From positions 1-44,854 of the forward strand of contig JAFUFH010000062.1 of the NCBI GenBank assembly GCA_017470005.1: 44,854 nt of DNA, in the 5' to 3' direction. Source of the DNA: Bacilli bacterium. Its GTDB lineage: Bacteria > Bacillota_I > Bacilli_A > RFN20 > CAG-288. Below, piece after piece: positions 42,114 to 44,854 of the stretch (within the stretch, counting starts at the first letter, position 1; every line of letters starts with the position of its first letter). Under the pieces are notes generated by a model. It was not told the origin of the DNA, did not search any database, and worked only from the letters and a program-made list of their open reading frames with translations. Both the position numbers and the translations under genes were made by a program.

Positions 42114-43316
42114 ATGAAAAAATCATTTCTATTTCTTTTGTTAATAACCATTCTATCTTTTTCATCATGCACAAGCCCAAAACCTAAAGATAATAATCAA
42201 AACGACGATCCAATTGATGATCCAACCGACGATCCAAATAATCAAGAACCTACAGAAGAAGAAATATTAAATAGTTGTGAAAAAATAACATTAGATTTTT
42301 CTTCGCTTAATATCTCTTCAAAATATAGTTCTGGCAATTATTCAACTTTCTATTTTGGATATAAAAAATATGAATATTACCGAGCGGTTGGCTCTTTATT
42401 TGAAAGAGATTATTTAACACTTTTACCAGCCTCTTATCCCTATACAGATTATGGCTTATCTGGTGCTTTCTATAACCTTGATAAGATTGATTCTATTAAA
42501 GGATTTGATATTGAATATTCTTCGATAGGAAAGATTGAATATGGGCAATATCGAAACCAATTTTCACAAAAAGAGCTGACTTTTAGCGAGGAATTTACAA
42601 AAACAACGATATTTTGCGATGAACCAATGAATTATTTCCGTTTATCCACGGTTAACGATAATTTCTATATTAAATCCCTTGTTGTTTATTATTTAAATGA
42701 AAGAATAGATAATCAAAAAACTTATTCTTATGAAGGTGAAAGAAAAGTAATTGAGCCTATTTCTTCGCTTATCGATGCAGAGAGTTCGATGACTTTATTA
42801 GATGAAAACGGCGATGAAAAAGAATACACATATTATTCAACTTCTTATGTCCAAGAACACAAAGAAGAAATTAATTTAGAAGATGTTTGCTATATCTCCC
42901 CAGTCGATATTTCCAATTACTTTTTAGCGTTCCACGAATTCCCTGCGAACTTTGTTACTAGTGGATCATATCAAGAAGTCTTTAAAGAATATACAAGAAG
43001 AATTGCGAGTTATAACAGAACTGATGGATACGCAAATTCGGTTCCATACCGTACACACTTTGATAGTTATTATCCGTTATATTACGAATTAGATGTTGAT
43101 ATTAATGGATATTCATATTCGTCAAGAGGGACCGCACGAGTGGTCATTTGGGTTGATGGCTTTTCTTGTTACGAAGACCTTACTCCTGTTTGTTTATATA
43201 CTGACGATCACTATGCAACATTCCAAGAATATGGGAACAATGGATGTTTTTATTCCCGCTTTGATGCTGAACGAAATTACACATCTAATTCACATTGCCC
43301 ATTAGAAACAAAATAA
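42114..43316 (+). CDS. Lipoprotein with C-terminal barnase/RNase Sa-like domain
   Basis: A 400-aa protein with a lipoprotein signal ending LSFSSC (Cys19). A linker rich in Asp, Pro and Asn (about 22-50) and an unassigned beta-rich region follow. Residues ~257-385 match microbial guanyl ribonucleases. VDISNYFLAFHEFPANFVTS parallels barnase VADYLQTYHKLPDNYITK. YYELDV holds the catalytic base (Glu325), RGTARVVI the arginines (Arg338, Arg342), and LYTDDHYATF the acid (His366), as in RNase Sa RGTRRI and TGDHYATF. All catalytic positions are present, so an active surface RNase is likely. No barstar gene is seen nearby. It has no Shine-Dalgarno sequence and sits one base after the phosphatase. Confidence 0.72.
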   Translation: MKKSFLFLLLITILSFSSCTSPKPKDNNQNDDPIDDPTDDPNNQEPTEEEILNSCEKITLDFSSLNISSKYSSGNYSTFYFGYKKYEYYRAVGSLFERDYLTLLPASYPYTDYGLSGAFYNLDKIDSIKGFDIEYSSIGKIEYGQYRNQFSQKELTFSEEFTKTTIFCDEPMNYFRLSTVNDNFYIKSLVVYYLNERIDNQKTYSYEGERKVIEPISSLIDAESSMTLLDENGDEKEYTYYSTSYVQEHKEEINLEDVCYISPVDISNYFLAFHEFPANFVTSGSYQEVFKEYTRRIASYNRTDGYANSVPYRTHFDSYYPLYYELDVDINGYSYSSRGTARVVIWVDGFSCYEDLTPVCLYTDDHYATFQEYGNNGCFYSRFDAERNYTSNSHCPLETK

Positions 43317-44233
43317 TATGTCACCTTTATGGTTTTTATTGGATTTTCTAATGTTCCACCATTCGCATCTAACAAATATGTATAAGTATTTACAGAGAAT
43401 TTTGCATACAAACTTATATCACCAGTTTGATTTGAAATTGTTTTTACTTCTTTTGTATATGCATCACTCGTATACCAACCAACGAATGTGTATCCGGTTT
43501 TGGTTGCATTAGACAATGTCAAATTATCTTCAATTGTATAGGTGGTTGGATTTGTTGTTGAACCACCATCAAGATAATAAGTGATGTTGTAATTAATCAA
43601 TTCCCACTGAGCAACAAGAGTTATATCGCCATATGTTCCTACTGGTATTACTAAATCCTTAATTGGAGTTGTATATTCTCCTCCTGTCCATCCTAAGAAT
43701 GTGTAACCTGTTCTTGAAGGATTTTCAATGGATACAGATTTTGTAATGTTGTACCCAATAGTTTCATCAACAGTTCCAGCTTTTGTTTTGCACAACGAAA
43801 TTGTATATGCAGTAATATCATAAGATGCTTTTAATGTAATATCTGCAACATAATTTGAAGTAGAGCTATCGATAGAATATTTATCCACATTCCATTCTGT
43901 AATGTGATAGCCATTATATGTCCAGGTAGGGAGAGAAAATTCAGATTTTGATTTGATGGAATCGTGTGTTTTGCTAAACGTTCCTTTATCGCATGTATAA
44001 TCCAAATTTACAGTTCCACCAACAGAACAAACATATTCAATCCCACTTGAATAATCATTTCTATCTAAAGCTTTTCTTGCAGAAATTAATGTAGATTGAG
44101 CTTTTGAGTCTTTCCAATTTAAACCATCTAAAATTTCTTGAGCAGCATCATAATTACCAGATCTAATTAAATCCATAGCTTGATTGTATTTGCTGGATGG
44201 AACAATAACCACTCCAAGAAGGATGATCTTCCT
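43277..44233 (-). pseudogene. InlB-repeat surface protein fragment, truncated at both ends
   Basis: An open minus frame; a GTG at 44212 is the first possible start. Upstream codons read RKIILLGVVIVPSSKY, the end of a transmembrane helix, until an in-frame TAA (44234-44236), so the true N-terminus is missing. After a short helical-repeat part (NQAMDLIRSGNYDAAQEILD) there are Listeria-Bacteroides (InlB B) repeats: SRTGYTFLGWTGGEY, ITYYLDGGSTTNPTTYTIED, TKTGYTFVGWYTSDAYTKEV, then a partial repeat (YLLDANGGTLENP). At about 43317 the frame runs into the 3' end of the lipoprotein gene on the other strand. It is a broken copy of a surface protein. Confidence 0.7.
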
Positions 44234-44545
44234 TTAGATGTTATCGATATCATTACTCTTAAGGTTGTAAATAAGATTATCACTAATAAAAAGGACTTCT
44301 TTGACTTGCTAGAGGAATCTTTCAATTCTAAAAATGACGTAGAGAAAAAGAAGAAAGAAATACAGGAATTGCAAGAAAAAATAGATGTTTTACAGGTAAA
44401 ATTCAAAAAATACAAAGATATCGATGATGAGTTTTATCGCGAGGTCAACAAGGCTTATAAGGAAAAGCTAAAACCGCTATATCAAAAGAAAGTTGCTCTT
44501 GAGAATTCAATAAGCACCGCTACGAGCGTTAACGATACCCTTTGA
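44216..44545 (+). pseudogene. Coiled-coil C-terminal gene fragment
   Basis: The frame is open from 44180, but the first part is antisense to the InlB-repeat fragment, so real coding probably begins near 44216 (KKDDLPLDVIDIITLKVV). The rest is a Lys/Glu-rich coiled coil ending in LENSISTATSVNDTL. This pattern is like the C-terminal coiled coil of large serine recombinases, but I see no catalytic part and cannot confirm it. The stop lies in a small palindrome, ACCCTTTGAAAGGGT (44537-44551). Confidence 0.35.
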
Positions 44546-44553
44546 AAGGGTCC

Positions 44554-44685
44554 TTATATTCTTTGTTCGACAACTGTGATTCTATTCTTTTCAATTTGTA
44601 TTGCATTCTTCCCATATCTTCCAATAATTTTAGGAGCGCCTCTTCCTGAACGCTCACTAATTCTTAGTTGAAGAAAAATTGATGC
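44554..44685 (-). pseudogene. AlbA_2/HATPase_c_4 (RecG-like) regulator remnant
   Basis: About 43 codons with a normal stop, bounded upstream by an in-frame TAA (44686-44688) and with no start. The translation RISERSGRGAPKIIGRYGKN followed by AIQIEKNRITVV is the C-terminal signature (SxRSGxGIPxII...YG) of ATP-binding regulators with an AlbA_2 (schlafen-like) domain. Only the tail remains. Confidence 0.6.
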
Positions 44686-44740
44686 TTAATTCCAAGTTTT
44701 TTAAGTTAAAAAGAGTAAGCGTTACTAAATATGCGTATAG

Positions 44741-44790
44741 CAAAAAAGGAGGCAAACCGGCATAATAATGTCAGGTTGTCTCCTTTTATT
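44741..44790. terminator. Hairpin terminator, probably bidirectional
   Basis: AAAAGGAGGCAAACC pairs, with one mismatch and a bulge, with GGTTGTCTCCTTTT, and T-rich tracts follow on both strands. It lies beyond the broken genes. I see nothing else in 44686-44854. Confidence 0.7.
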
Positions 44791-44854
44791 CTTCATGGAT
44801 TGGGAAGCCTCTTCCTCATGTGTTCCTCTATCCTCTTTTCGATTCCCTCTGCCC

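Noticed and set aside
1..44854. CRISPR array, complete insertion sequence, rRNA operon or intact prophage.
   Set aside because: No regularly spaced repeats, no full transposase or integrase, no rRNA landmarks and no phage structural genes were seen.

Overview
The window looks like a chromosomal segment of a low-GC Bacilli-type Firmicute, probably an uncultured gut lineage (Erysipelotrichales/RF39/Acholeplasmatales-like). The evidence is AT-rich codons, AAAGGAG-type ribosome sites, type B RNase P RNA, and the Bacillus gene order pgsA-cinA-recA-rny-ymdB-spoVS-miaB-ricA plus mutS-mutL. UGA is used as stop, so the genetic code is standard. Species cannot be fixed from the sequence alone.

Layout. 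1-2640 (minus): folate C1 pair fhs-folD. 2919-8280 (plus): mutS-mutL-miaA with overlapping genes. 8511-16690: an accessory island of secreted and membrane proteins. It holds a permuted papain-like protein with a membrane partner, a cluster of small and membrane-anchored unknowns, a secreted C39-like cysteine peptidase followed directly by a lipoprotein serpin, and a decayed GH13 (alpha-amylase family) fragment. 16709-24780 (minus): the core block gpsB-rnpB-pgsA-pncC-recA / rny-ymdB / spoVS-miaB-ricA, split by three terminators. Relative to Bacillus, mutSL-miaA is flipped and the island sits at the junction.

25165-29773: a 39-codon ORF with its own terminator, the NfnAB ferredoxin:NADP oxidoreductase genes, and a MarR regulator / DnaQ-like exonuclease / RecU operon. 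29835-32949 (minus): a membrane-anchored extracellular EndA-type nuclease and a lipoprotein. 33057-39070: a HAD hydrolase, phosphoglucomutase pgcA, and an operon of an RluA-family pseudouridine synthase with three unrecognised, mostly membrane, genes. 39183-39273: tRNA-Ser(GGA). 39482-41139 (minus): a compact four-gene HTH/unknown/XRE/BRO-N cluster next to the tRNA, with a candidate operator. 41327-43316: a tyrosine phosphatase and a lipoprotein ending in a barnase/RNase Sa-type ribonuclease domain with its catalytic residues intact. 43277-44854 is a mosaic of broken genes (InlB-repeat protein, coiled-coil fragment, AlbA_2/HATPase_c_4 regulator remnant).

The core genes cover DNA repair, tRNA A37 modification (miaA, miaB), RNA decay (rny, ricA) and cell division/lipid synthesis. 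Most of the novelty lies in exported proteins: a possible protease-inhibitor pair, a surface DNase, a surface RNase, and several unrecognised membrane modules.
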